From the NCBI RefSeq assembly GCF_000142905.1, contig NW_013657616.1, forward strand, positions 99,057 through 163,056: DNA of 64,000 nt, read 5' to 3'. The stretch is from Thecamonas trahens ATCC 50062. Its lineage: Eukaryota; Apusozoa; Apusomonadida; Apusomonadidae. Below are positions 9,772-19,496 of the stretch, one piece after another. A model generated the notes under the pieces. It searched no databases. It saw only the letters and a program-made list of their open reading frames with translations, and was not told where the DNA came from. A program made the position numbers and the translations under genes. How positions within the stretch are numbered: position 1 is the stretch's first letter; each line of letters begins with the position of its first letter.

Positions 9772-10623
9772 CTACAGTGCCGACGAGTTGCCAACAAGCG
9801 CTCCGCCATCGACCGGAATCACTGCGCCGGTCACGTAGTTTGCTGCCGCCGACGCGAGGTAGAGACACACGCCGGCCATGTCCGGCGCGGCGCCGACCCG
9901 GCCCAACGGGACAGCAGCGACAATGGCCGCCTCAAACGCCTCCAGCGTCGCCTTCATCATCTTGGATGGGAACGGACCGGGCGCGACAGCGTTGACTCTG
10001 ATGTTGTCGTCGGCGAGAAAGCCAGCCAGGTGGCGGGTTAGGTGGTGGACGGCGGCCTTGGACGACGAGTACGCGTACGTCTCCATGTTGGGCGCCTTGA
10101 TCCCGTTGATAGAGCCGATGTTGATCACCGCCCCACCGCCATCCGCTGCCAGCGCGCCACGCAGCGCCTGAGTGAGGGCAAATGCCGCCGTCACGTTTAG
10201 CCGCATGACCTTGTCAAACGCCGCCAGCGGATACTTGTCGAGCGGCGCTGCCCAGTTTGTCCCCGCGTTGTTCACCAGCACATCGAGCGACGCACCACCG
10301 GCCGCCACCCACTCGGCCACGGCAGCCACGCCGTCGTCGGCGGCGACGTCTGCAGCCATGCCGTCTGCCGACCCTCCGCTACCGCTCGCCAAGGCCTCGG
10401 CCTGTAGCCACTCGACGGCAGCGGCCACCGCGCCCGCCTTGCGCGAGGTGACCAGCACCTGTGCCCCGTTGACCACAAAGCCATGGGCCACCATCAGGCC
10501 GATGCCGCGGCTCCCGCCCGTCACCAGCACACGCTTGCCACTCACTGCAAACAGGGCCCCGATGGCAAGCTCGCTCCCGGCGCTCCCGCTACCGACACCT
10601 GCTGTCTCATTGCTGGTCGACAT
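9772..10623 (-). CDS. short-chain dehydrogenase/reductase (SDR), RhlG-like
   Basis: A 283-residue intact NAD(P)-dependent oxidoreductase. The Rossmann motif is TGGSRGIG near the N-terminus, followed by LVNNAG, an active-site Ser in INIGSINGIK, and the catalytic YxxxK in YSSSK. VNAVAPGPFPSKMM resembles the 3-oxoacyl-ACP/RhlG subgroup, and the C-terminal motif is VIPVDGG. The substrate is unknown. The start is taken at MSTSNETAG (10623). The frame stays open further upstream, but there is no need for the extension. The preceding 538 bases separate it from the divergent EF-hand gene. Confidence 0.85.
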   Translation of the reverse strand: MSTSNETAGVGSGSAGSELAIGALFAVSGKRVLVTGGSRGIGLMVAHGFVVNGAQVLVTSRKAGAVAAAVEWLQAEALASGSGGSADGMAADVAADDGVAAVAEWVAAGGASLDVLVNNAGTNWAAPLDKYPLAAFDKVMRLNVTAAFALTQALRGALAADGGGAVINIGSINGIKAPNMETYAYSSSKAAVHHLTRHLAGFLADDNIRVNAVAPGPFPSKMMKATLEAFEAAIVAAVPLGRVGAAPDMAGVCLYLASAAANYVTGAVIPVDGGALVGNSSAL

Positions 10624-11161
10624 GATGTGCTCAAAGTGTCGCTGCAGAGACGGCTGGCCGGCCGAGTGGCTGCCACAGACGGCAGCTTGTAGCCGGCGGC
10701 CATATGGCATGACTGAGAACCAAGACGACCATGCCCAGAAGTGCTTGCTCGACTGATGGCGAGTGAACGATACGGATGGTATTGATCGATACCCATTGCT
10801 GCCCTAGCCAACCACTACGCATCAGTGCCGACCGTCAGACTTTTGCTGACAAACTAATTGACGCATGATCAGCTGAAACGTGCAAACCAAACACCATGTG
10901 GAGTGATACTAACCAAACACACTCCATCAATACAGAGCAACTAGCTGCGTACCCCTCCCCCCTCCCCCCTGCAATCCACGCTCCTCCCCTCCGTATCCCC
11001 CCCCTTTGCAACCCACAGATCAGAACCCTCCGCCCCCCCCCCTTCCGCTCTCCGTTCCCTTCGCGCCCTTCCCAAGTTCCGCCGTTTACGGCTCTCTGCC
11101 GTTTACGGCTCTCCCCCTCGAACACTGCTCCACGCCATTGTCTGCTGTGTGCTCGAGGACC
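10624..11161. promoter_or_regulatory. divergent intergenic region between SDR and EF-hand genes
   Basis: Both flanking genes start here and point away from each other, so both promoters should lie within. The EF-hand side is a C-rich tract (about 10960-11045) followed by a short direct repeat of GTTTACGGCTCTC just before the start. No TATA or other named element was identified. Confidence 0.5.
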
Positions 11162-11701
11162 ATGGAGCAGCTCAACGAGACGCAGCTGAAGGAGATGCAG
11201 GACAACTTTGCCCTCTTTGACCGCAAGAGCGACGGGGTCATCGACTTTGACGAGCTGTTTGAGACCTTTACCGCCCTCGGCCTCGAGTACACCGAAGCAT
11301 ACACGCGGACGGTCTTTGTCGCTGCCGACACCAACAACGACGAACGCATCGACTTTGCAGAGTTTGTCACCCTGCTCATGGGCGTCAACGGCGACGAGAG
11401 CTCAGAGATCAGACACATGTTCAACGTCCTCGATCGCGACAACTCGGGCTCGCTCACAGCCGAAAAGGTGCTCGAGGGCATGCTCAAGCTCGGCGTCAAC
11501 GTCACAGAGGACGAGGTCAAGGCCATGGTCGAGGAGATGGACGCAGACGGCAACGGCGAGGTCGACTTTTCAGAGTTCCGTACCATCTGGCTCCGCATGT
11601 CCGTCGAGTCCTCCGCCGCCCTCTCAAAGTCCGCCTCCTCCACACGGATCAACCTCAACTCGTCCGCCGCCAACGCCCGCTCCTCCGCCGCTCGCAAGTA
11701 G
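11162..11701 (+). CDS. four-EF-hand calcium-binding protein (calmodulin/centrin-like)
   Basis: A 179-residue calcium sensor. It begins MEQLNETQLKEMQDNFALFD, as in calmodulin and centrin. Four EF-hand loops are visible: DRKSDGVIDFDE, DTNNDERIDFAE, DRDNSGSLTAEK and DADGNGEVDFSE. All four keep acidic residues at positions 1 and 12 except loop 3, which ends in Lys, so site 3 may be weak. A Ser/Ala-rich tail of about 30 residues follows the last hand, unlike calmodulin. It is intact with no frame change. With RSPH9 and FAM221 in the window a flagellar role is possible, but this is only inference. Confidence 0.88.
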   Translation: MEQLNETQLKEMQDNFALFDRKSDGVIDFDELFETFTALGLEYTEAYTRTVFVAADTNNDERIDFAEFVTLLMGVNGDESSEIRHMFNVLDRDNSGSLTAEKVLEGMLKLGVNVTEDEVKAMVEEMDADGNGEVDFSEFRTIWLRMSVESSAALSKSASSTRINLNSSAANARSSAARK

Positions 11702-11800
11702 CCCGGCCCCGCCCCCACCTGGCTCCTGATCTGATCTCTCCCGGCCATCGGATTCTGCCGGCCGGCCCCAAGCGTGTTAGCTGTAAACCCACTCGTCTCT

Positions 11801-12820
11801 ATGCAGCTTGGCTCGGTCAACGGGATCTCGGCCGCTGTGGAGCGGTACGGCGTGGCGCCTGGCGCGGCTGCCCTGCTCCGGGCTGAGTATGCCGCTGCGC
11901 GGGAGGCGATGACGTCCAGCACGTACCTGCTGTGGCGGTGCAGTGCGCCGGAGAACCCCGCCGCGAGCGACTTTTGCACCCGCATCGGATCGGCGTCCAA
12001 GTGCTTCTGCCGCCACACCTTTGCCGATCACGACTTGCGGACGCCGCTGGTGGGCTGCACCGCCCGGCTGGCTGCCGATGGTCCGCCATGCCCCTGCCGC
12101 GGCTTCCGCTACATCCCGTCACGGCCCGAGGAGATTGGCGACAGCCACCTTGTCCGCCGCCGGGGCTTCCGCCTCGACCGCTGGCGGCCAAAGTGCAGCT
12201 GCAGCCATGGCTACGACGTCCACCGCCGCGGCGACGACTCACGCTGTCGCTCGCGCGGCTGCTCTTGCCGCGCCTTCTCCGCTGCCTTTCGCTGCGCCGC
12301 TTGTGACGGCTGCTACGCCGACCATGAGCTTGTCGTCGACTCGCGCTCCGCACGTGCCGCCGCGGGCCTCCCCGTCGACGCCGCTTTCCTCCCGCTTGCC
12401 GATGCGCCCGAACTGCAGGCTATGGTCTTTGCCGACGAGCTTGGTCTTGCCCCACACATCCCTACCGGCGCTGCCCTCGACATCCCCCTCACCGCAGACG
12501 GCTCTGTCGCCGTCTACATGCCGCCCGTCGCCGATACCGCCGCTCTCGCTCCGCCCCACTCCTCCAAACCCGAACGCTCGGTCCGCCTCGATCCGCAGCA
12601 GTCCCGCCCCTACCGTCCGCTGCCGTCATCGCTGCCACCGCCGTCATCGTCATCTCCTTCCCCAGCCCCAGCTCGAGCCAGAGCCCGTGGCCGAACTCGA
12701 TCCTCCTTACCACGATCCTCCCAGCCAGCGCCGTTCTGTGGCGAGTGTGGAACTCGCTACCTGCGGTCAGACTCCAAGTTCTGCGGCGAGTGTGGGACCA
12801 AGCGGATACTGCGGCGCTGA
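11801..12820 (+). CDS. FAM221-family cysteine-rich protein with C-terminal zinc ribbon
   Basis: A 339-residue protein. The first ~210 residues match the FAM221A/B family: repeated CxC/CxH clusters (CFCRHTFADH, CSCSHGYDVH), the phrase IPSRPEEIGDSHLVRRRGF, and CAACDGCYADHE near the end of the domain. FAM221 proteins are poorly characterised and are found mostly in ciliated eukaryotes. After a Pro/Ser/Ala/Arg-rich linker, the C-terminus adds two CxxC pairs (CGECGTRYL..CGECGTKR), a zinc ribbon not usual in animal FAM221. The start is the first ATG (MQLGSVNG) 100 bases after the EF-hand stop. It is intact. Confidence 0.83.
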   Translation: MQLGSVNGISAAVERYGVAPGAAALLRAEYAAAREAMTSSTYLLWRCSAPENPAASDFCTRIGSASKCFCRHTFADHDLRTPLVGCTARLAADGPPCPCRGFRYIPSRPEEIGDSHLVRRRGFRLDRWRPKCSCSHGYDVHRRGDDSRCRSRGCSCRAFSAAFRCAACDGCYADHELVVDSRSARAAAGLPVDAAFLPLADAPELQAMVFADELGLAPHIPTGAALDIPLTADGSVAVYMPPVADTAALAPPHSSKPERSVRLDPQQSRPYRPLPSSLPPPSSSSPSPAPARARARGRTRSSLPRSSQPAPFCGECGTRYLRSDSKFCGECGTKRILRR

Positions 12821-13000
12821 TCGTCATGCTCAAGTTGTCTACGCCAGACACACCCTCTCGCTCCTCTCTCTCTCCCTCCCTCCACCATCACTCTACAACA
12901 ACCATCAACCCCCCTCCTCACCCCATCACTGCACTAATGCCCTGCAATCACGACCCGATCTCTCGCTAATCTCCCCCCCCTCCCCCCCTCCCCCCTTCGA

Positions 13001-16000
13001 ATGGCGGAAGAGGGCCCCCCCGCTCTCCGGGTGGTCAAACTGGAGATGCAAGTAGCCAAGCTCACCTCTGAGAACACCATGCTGCGAAGGCACCTTGAGA
13101 GCCTCCACGCCCTCTTTGCAGACCGTACGACAAGACAAAGCCCTTCCTCTCTCTCTCTCTCCCTCTCTCTCTCTCTCCTCCTCCTCCTCCCTNNNNNNNN
13201 NNNNNNNNNNNNNNNNNNNNNNNNNNNNNNNNNNNNNNNNNNNNNNNNNNNNNNNNNNNNNNNNNNNNNNNNNNNNNNNNNNNNNNNNNNNNNNNNNNNN
13301 NNNNNNNNNNNNNNNNNNNNNNNNNNNNNNNNNNNNNNNNNNNNNNNNNNNNNNNNNNNNNNNNNNNNNNNNNNNNNNNNNNNNNNNNNNNNNNNNNNNN
13401 NNNNNNNNNNNNNNNNNNNNNNNNNNNNNNNNNNNNNNNNNNNNNNNNNNNNNNNNNNNNNNNNNNNNNNNNNNNNNNNNNNNNNNNNNNNNNNNNNNNN
13501 NNNNNNNNNNNNNNNNNNNNNNNNNNNNNNNNNNNNNNNNNNNNNNNNNNNNNNNNNNNNNNNNNNNNNNNNNNNNNNNNNNNNNNNNNNNNNNNNNNNN
13601 NNNNNNNNNNNNNNNNNNNNNNNNNNNNNNNNNNNNNNNNNNNNNNNNNNNNNNNNNNNNNNNNNNNNNNNNNNNNNNNNNNNNNNNNNNNNNNNNNNNN
13701 NNNNNNNNNNNNNNNNNNNNNNNNNNNNNNNNNNNNNNNNNNNNNNNNNNNNNNNNNNNNNNNNNNNNNNNNNNNNNNNNNNNNNNNNNNNNTTCCCCCC
13801 TCCCACCCCCCTACCCTCCTCCCCCTCTCTATCCCTCTCACTTCTGCATGCACTCATGTTCACCGACCTTTTTACACACGGTTGCTGCCATACTCCCTCC
13901 CCCCCCCCCCCCCCTACACACACCCACAGACAACATTCAACCACCGCCGCTGCCGTCAGTCACGCCTAGCACACCTCCAGGCTCACCATCGGGCTCGCCG
14001 TCGGGAACTCGGGCTCGTGCTCGGACGGTGGAACGGCTGCGTGGACAGGCGAGTAAGGGTGGCGGCGGGAAGAGAGTGCTGTCGATGTTTGAGGAGCGGA
14101 TGGGGAGGAGAGTGAGGGACTTGTCCGCCTCGCTCTCACCGGACAAGCCATCGGTGGTGGTCTTCTCGGGCGAGCCGCGGGAGCTCCTCGCACCGGGTGC
14201 CCAGGCCGTCTTCTACGACGACTCGGGCCAGCGCATCGCTCTCCACACACACGATCTCCGCCCGCTCTCACACTCGCTCTCGCTCCTCGACTCGCCGATG
14301 CGGAGCTCCATGTCGCTCGCCGATCTCTCACGCTCGCGCTCGGCCTCGTCGCCGGTCTCACCTACAGGTGACAACGGCTTCTCGCGCTCGGGCTCTATCC
14401 TCTCCGAAGGCCCACTCGGCCTCGCCCTCTCACTCCCCACCCCGTCGCCCGACCGCCGCTCCTCAATCTCCCGCCGCGCTGACTGTGCAACCTCGAACCT
14501 TGCCCGCTCGTCGTTCTCCGTGGACAGCCCTGCCGACGACGACGCTGAGTCGACCGCCGTGCCGGGCGCTCGCCTTCTCGACTCGTCCGAGACCTCGGGC
14601 TCAGGCTTGGACTTGGACGGCGAGGACGAGCCGGCCACAGACGACGCCGACCACGAATACGATGCCTCCTCTCTCTCTGGCTCGGGCCAGACAGCACTTC
14701 GCGATGGCGCCTCGCAGTCCATCGGGCCGTTGCTCCACGACCTCGATGCCCTCAACGCCCGCTTCTTGCCATCGGACGAGCCGCCCACCCTCACCCTCTG
14801 CTCGTCAGACTCGGGCGATGGCGAGGTCTCGCCGCGCACAGCCTTTCTCTCCGACGCAGGCTCGCACTCGGCCGACCTGCCGTCGTGGAGCGCTGGCGAG
14901 GCCGACGACGGCGCCAATGCAGACATTGGCTCTGCCGCCTCGGACTCGGACGCCCGCTCCTCCTCCGCTCGCCCGCCGCCGCCGCCGCCGCTCGTCCCCC
15001 CTCCGTGGAGTGCGTACTGGTCCGAAGAGTACACTCGCTACTACTATGTCAATGCCAACACCTCCGAGTCGGTGTGGAATGTACCCGGCTCGCCCGGAGC
15101 TGCCAAGGCCGAGGCCAAGGCCAAGGCCAAGGCCAAGGGCAAGACCAAAGCCAAGGCAAAGGGCAAGACCAAGGGTCGCCCGCTCTCACTCGAGGCCGCC
15201 CTCCAGGCCTCGGCCTCGGAACTCCGCCCAACTCGCCCTGTCGACGCAGAAGTGCTCTTCAACGAGGATCCGAGCCTCGCGCTGTCAGCTCCGCTCATCG
15301 GCCGCGACGTCGACGTCGGCGAACTGGTTGTCGTCGACTCCGCGTCGGGCGGCGAGGCCTCCTCGCCAGACTCGGTCATCAGCAGCGAGCAGATCTCCAA
15401 GGCTCGCGCAGCCTCGTCGCCGAGCCTTGCCAGCTCGAGCGCCGGCGGGTCTTCTCCTCCCAACCCACGGTCTTGGGCCCGCCGCTCCTCTGTTGCCTCG
15501 ATGGTCGGCGTAGCCAAGGCCAAGACCCAGGTCCAAGCTGGGCCACCGAGTCGTCCAAGGCTATTGTCGTTGTGTCTGAGAAGGATCCCGAGTCTGGTGC
15601 CATGGCCGTCGTCGCCACCTATCTCCGCTCCGAGTCGGGCGAAAACGCGCTCATGTCGGCCACCGAGGACTTTCTTGTTCGCGAGCTCGCCAACGAGCGC
15701 GCACCAAACTCGGTCTACATCGACGCCTTTCTCCTCAACTACCGCTCGTTCATGGACCCACTCCAGCTCATGCTCCGTCTCCTCGCCCGCTTCAACCTCT
15801 CGGTCGCCGACGGCGCCGACGCCGAAGAGGAGGCGTACATGGCCATGTGGCGGAACCCGGTTCGCATGCGCGTCCTCAATGTTGCCTTCAAATGGGTTGA
15901 AAAGTTTTGGATTATTGACTTTGCGCCCTCGCCCGAGCTGCAAGCCGGCCTCAATGACCTCATCGAGCTCGCCACCGAGGACTTTCCCTCTCTCGCCGCC

Positions 16001-16864
16001 AAGCTCGCCGCCAAAGTCGAGGACAAGAAGGCGGCTTGTGCCGACGACCCGGGCTTTGTCGGCAAGGACGTCTCGGTCGCTGGCATTGGCGAGCCCGGGA
16101 GCGTCTCACTCGAGGCCCTGCAGGCCGACGACGGCAAGGCTCTGGCCCAGACCTCGCCCTCGGTCCTCGCTCACGTTCTCACTGACATCGAGGCCAGCCT
16201 CTTTTCTGCCGTACCGCCCGCAGAGTTTGTCCTCCAGCTCTCCAAGCGCGCCTCAGTCCCGCACCTTGACCAGCTCGTCGAGCGCTTCAACTCGGTCTCG
16301 CGCTGGGTCACCACCCAGGTCCTTGTCGGCTCCTCGCCCAAGCGCCGTGCCAAGATGATCACCTTTTTCATCCACTCCCTCCTTAAGCTCGTCTCGCTCA
16401 ACAACTACAACTCGCTCATGGCCATCCTCTCGGGTCTCTCTAACACCTCGGTCTCGCGCCTCTCTGCCACCTGGGCCAAGGTCTCGTCGCGGACAAAGAA
16501 GGCTCTGCGCAAGGTTGAGCAGCTCATGGGCGTCGACGCAAACTCGGCCCGCTATCGTGCCGTCCTCCGCACCCTCAAGCCACCAGCCATCCCCTTCCTC
16601 GGCCTCACCCTGCAGGACGTCCTCCATCACGCTGACTGTGCCCCAGCCCTTATCGATGGCCGCATCAACTTTAGCAAGTATGCTGAGCTCTCAGACATCG
16701 TCCTCGCCCTCACCCGCTTCCAAGGCTCCGACTACTCGGCCGCCTTTGCCGCCAAAAAGGGCTCGCGAGAGTGGGACACCACACACGCCCTCGTCTCACA
16801 TCTGTATGTTCTTGACGAGAAGGCCGCCTACAAGCTGAGCAAGTCGATTGAGCCGTCGAGATGA
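13001..16864 (+). CDS. WW-domain Ras guanine-nucleotide exchange factor (RasGEF_N + RasGEF), one intron
   Basis: Exon 1 is 13001-13124 and exon 2 is 13930-16864, joined in phase across an intron with a gap; the product is about 1019 residues. Exon 1 encodes a short heptad coiled coil (LEMQVAKLTSENTMLRRHLE). A Ser-rich disordered region follows, then one WW domain (PPWSAYWSEEYTRYYYVN, SVWNVP), a Lys/Ala repeat, a RasGEF_N domain (YIDAFLLNYRSFMDP) and a CDC25-type catalytic RasGEF domain (FNSVSRWVTTQVL, NNYNSLMAILSGL, PAIPFLGLTLQDV). It should load a Ras-like GTPase with GTP. A frame change at 15533-15537 (before SWATESSKAIVVV) is repaired by one extra base. It ends 11 bases from the convergent ubiquitin-protease gene. 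Confidence 0.87.
13125..13929 (+). other. intron of the RasGEF gene, containing a 600-base assembly gap
   Basis: The 5' site is GTACGA after codon 41 plus one base, and the 3' site is CCCACAG before ACAACATT; the phases match. The intron is pyrimidine-rich (CTCT and C runs) and holds an N-run at 13193-13792. Its true length is unknown. Confidence 0.7.
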
Positions 16865-16875
16865 CCAAGCTATGA

Positions 16876-18942
16876 CTAGCTGGACGCTTGCAGCAGCCCT
16901 TGGTCGTTACGCCGATAAAGAAGCAGATATGCCGCCGACGAGACAACACTCGCTTCCTGCGTCTCGGACACCCGCGAGTCGTTGTAAGTCCACCACACCC
17001 CGTTATCGCCGCAAACATGCGCGGTGTAGTGCCCGCCGCCAAGGCCGCCGTAGTGGTTGACGACGGCGTAGAGCGAGTAGCCGGCGGAGGCGCCGCCGCC
17101 AGTGACTGGGAGTGAGAAGCCGACGAGAGGTGCATCGACAAACGCGTGCTTCTTGGCCAGCCGCCCGCTCGCTTCGTCCTGCACAAACCGCTTGAGATGG
17201 ACCACAAGCATCGGCGGCGGCAGCTCGATCGAGAGCATCTGCGTCGCCCGGCCACCGGCCTCGCATGCCGGGCACCGCCATCCGCCGTCGCCGGACACCA
17301 CCTGTGGTGCGGCAAAGGCCGCGACTGCGTTGTCGAGCGTTGGTGCGAGCGCGCCGCGCTGGCTGCCGGCCAGTGACGTCTCATCGTACTCGCAGTCGGC
17401 GAGTCGCGAGAGCGAGTACGCCTCCCACACGACCTGCTCGTTCCACTCGACCACTACGTATGTGTCCGGCGAGAGCACAAGGTCCTGGTCGATGCCGGCA
17501 TCGACTGCGGACTGATCGATGCCGTCGGCCATGAGCGTAAAGAGCTCGCCCCGCGCTGCTGCCAGCGAGAGCGGCAGGCCTGGCTCGACCTGCGGAAAGT
17601 AGCCGGCGTCGAGCTCGTCGTAGTCCGAGTCAAAGTCCGAGTCAGCCTGCGCGGCCTCGGCCGCCGCCGCGAGCAACATCATGTACTCATGAAACCAAGC
17701 GCGAAAGCCTGCCACTGCGTCGGCATCCGCCTCGCTATTGTTCAGCGAGACCGTGTCCGGCACCGACACGTAGTGCGCCATTGCGCTGAGGATCTGCTTT
17801 TTGAGCTCCGAGTACTTGACAACCGGCGGCGTTGAGAGCATGAGCGGAAGTCCCAAGTACTCTTGCCGCACCACCCGGCGCACCACGTAGCCCTCGGTGG
17901 CGGCATCGTAAACCTCGGTCTCGACCGCAAAATTGGCTCGGTGGCAGACTGGGAGCCGGATGACTGCCCCGGACGCCAGCTCGTCCGGCGGCGCGACCTG
18001 GTACAGATACAGGCTGCCGTCACCATACGCCAGCTCGTCCGACTCGCGGCTCTCCGGCACATACTCACCAAAGCCTGAGCCAACAATGATGACCGGAAGC
18101 AGCGCGTCACTGGAAATGCCAACCAGCTCGCTCACTGCCTCGCTGATCTCCTCGACGTCCTCGTACGTCTCAGCGTCAACTGTGTACTGCACAAACCGCC
18201 CGTCCGCCACCGCAGGCACCACCGTCACCTTGACTGTCGCCGGCGGATCCGGTGGAACCGGCAGCGCCAGCGAAGTGAACGGATCAAAGGTCGTCGAGCC
18301 GAGCCCGCAGCTGTCGCACAGCACAAGCGACCGTAAGAGGCCGGCAAACATGCCCGTCACCGGCGACGCATTGCTCGCCACATACCGCCGCCACGCCGCT
18401 GCTGCCTCGGCATCTGACGCTTCTTTGGCCCGATGCTCCACCATAGTGGTGACTCGGCCAGTCCTCTGGCCATCGTCCTCCGGCTCCTCCTCGCCCTCGG
18501 TCTCGGCCCTCTGCGCCCTCGCCACGTTCGTCTCCTCGTGCAGGCCATCGAGCAGAAACGACCACAGCTCGTGGGCATCATGCTGGGCATGGCCCTTGAA
18601 CGATGGCGCAAGACCATCCATCACGTGCTTAAAGGCTGCAGGCGCCACGCATGACCCACTGCCACTGCCTCGGCCTGCGGCCGCCTGCTCGACGAGCTCA
18701 ACAAGATCCAGATACGAGGCAAAGAGGCGACCATCAAAGGCCAGCGGATTGCCCAGCCCGTCGTCCCCGACCATAGTCTGCATCGACCTCAGCGCCTCAG
18801 TCATGCCCTCTGTCGCCATCAGTGCCTGTAACGTCGCCGCCATGTAGCATGTGTTCCCCAGATTGCTCAGGCCGACTCGCCTCTGCCGGTCGCCGTCCCC
18901 GTCTCCTCCTCCGCCGCCGCTTCCTTGCTTCAGCGCGGACAT
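16876..18942 (-). CDS. ubiquitin carboxyl-terminal hydrolase (USP4/11/15-like)
   Basis: A 688-residue cysteine protease that removes ubiquitin. The Cys box GLSNLGNTCYM puts the nucleophile at Cys32. QHDAHELWSFLLDGLHE follows, two CxxC pairs (CDSC, CPAC) form the fingers zinc site, and the His box is NHYGGLGGGHYTAHV (His about 638) with Asp in YNDSRV. A long insertion of some 300 residues between the halves of the catalytic domain resembles USP4/USP15, but the N-terminal DUSP and UBL domains of that group are absent, so the protein starts almost at the Cys box. It is intact. The start is taken at MSALKQ (18942); the frame stays open upstream with a Gln/Trp-rich stretch but no ATG. Confidence 0.9.
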   Translation of the reverse strand: MSALKQGSGGGGGDGDGDRQRRVGLSNLGNTCYMAATLQALMATEGMTEALRSMQTMVGDDGLGNPLAFDGRLFASYLDLVELVEQAAAGRGSGSGSCVAPAAFKHVMDGLAPSFKGHAQHDAHELWSFLLDGLHEETNVARAQRAETEGEEEPEDDGQRTGRVTTMVEHRAKEASDAEAAAAWRRYVASNASPVTGMFAGLLRSLVLCDSCGLGSTTFDPFTSLALPVPPDPPATVKVTVVPAVADGRFVQYTVDAETYEDVEEISEAVSELVGISSDALLPVIIVGSGFGEYVPESRESDELAYGDGSLYLYQVAPPDELASGAVIRLPVCHRANFAVETEVYDAATEGYVVRRVVRQEYLGLPLMLSTPPVVKYSELKKQILSAMAHYVSVPDTVSLNNSEADADAVAGFRAWFHEYMMLLAAAAEAAQADSDFDSDYDELDAGYFPQVEPGLPLSLAAARGELFTLMADGIDQSAVDAGIDQDLVLSPDTYVVVEWNEQVVWEAYSLSRLADCEYDETSLAGSQRGALAPTLDNAVAAFAAPQVVSGDGGWRCPACEAGGRATQMLSIELPPPMLVVHLKRFVQDEASGRLAKKHAFVDAPLVGFSLPVTGGGASAGYSLYAVVNHYGGLGGGHYTAHVCGDNGVWWTYNDSRVSETQEASVVSSAAYLLLYRRNDQGLLQASS

Positions 18943-19496
18943 ACCAGACTGCCACTGCCACTGCCACTGCCTCTGCTCCTCTGTCTCTGTGCTCGTCCGT
19001 CGAGTCACGTCGTGGCCGTGGTCGTCGTGGTGGCTGTGGCCTTAGCCACTGGTCAGGCTGTCTCTGTCGCTCTCGCACCATCGCCCCCCCCCCTTCCAAG
19101 CCACACGCGCGCGTGGGTCGCTACCCTTCCCACGCGTGTCGTCACCACTTCGTGTTCGTCAGCGGGCGTTCTTCGTCCTTTTTCCTCCTTTCCCTTTCCC
19201 TCCTATCTTTGACGCCTAGCGCTATCTCCACGCCAGCGACACACCTCTCGCTCATTGTGTACGACCGTCTCCACCCACCCACCCCACCCTTACTCACTCA
19301 CTACCCACTCCCCCTCTCACCACCCTTGTCTTCATCCCCGTCCCCGTCCTCGTCTACGTCCCCCCTCCCCCCCCTCCCTTCACTTGCGTGGCGGGATCTT
19401 CGCTGTACTTTTAAGTCACTGTACGCACATCCCCCCTCCTTATTCCTCCCCTCCCTCTCTTCTTTCTCTATACCCGCATTCCTACAGCGTGCAAAG
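18943..19496. promoter_or_regulatory. divergent region between the ubiquitin protease and the first paralogous membrane protein
   Basis: No gene is visible. The half nearest 19497 is strongly pyrimidine-rich (C, CT and CCCCTCC tracts, about 19260-19480). Both flanking genes must be driven from here. Confidence 0.5.

Noticed and set aside
13062-13969. Long frames running through the N-run at 13193-13792
   Set aside because: Open only because N is not read as a stop; the real structure is an intron with a gap.
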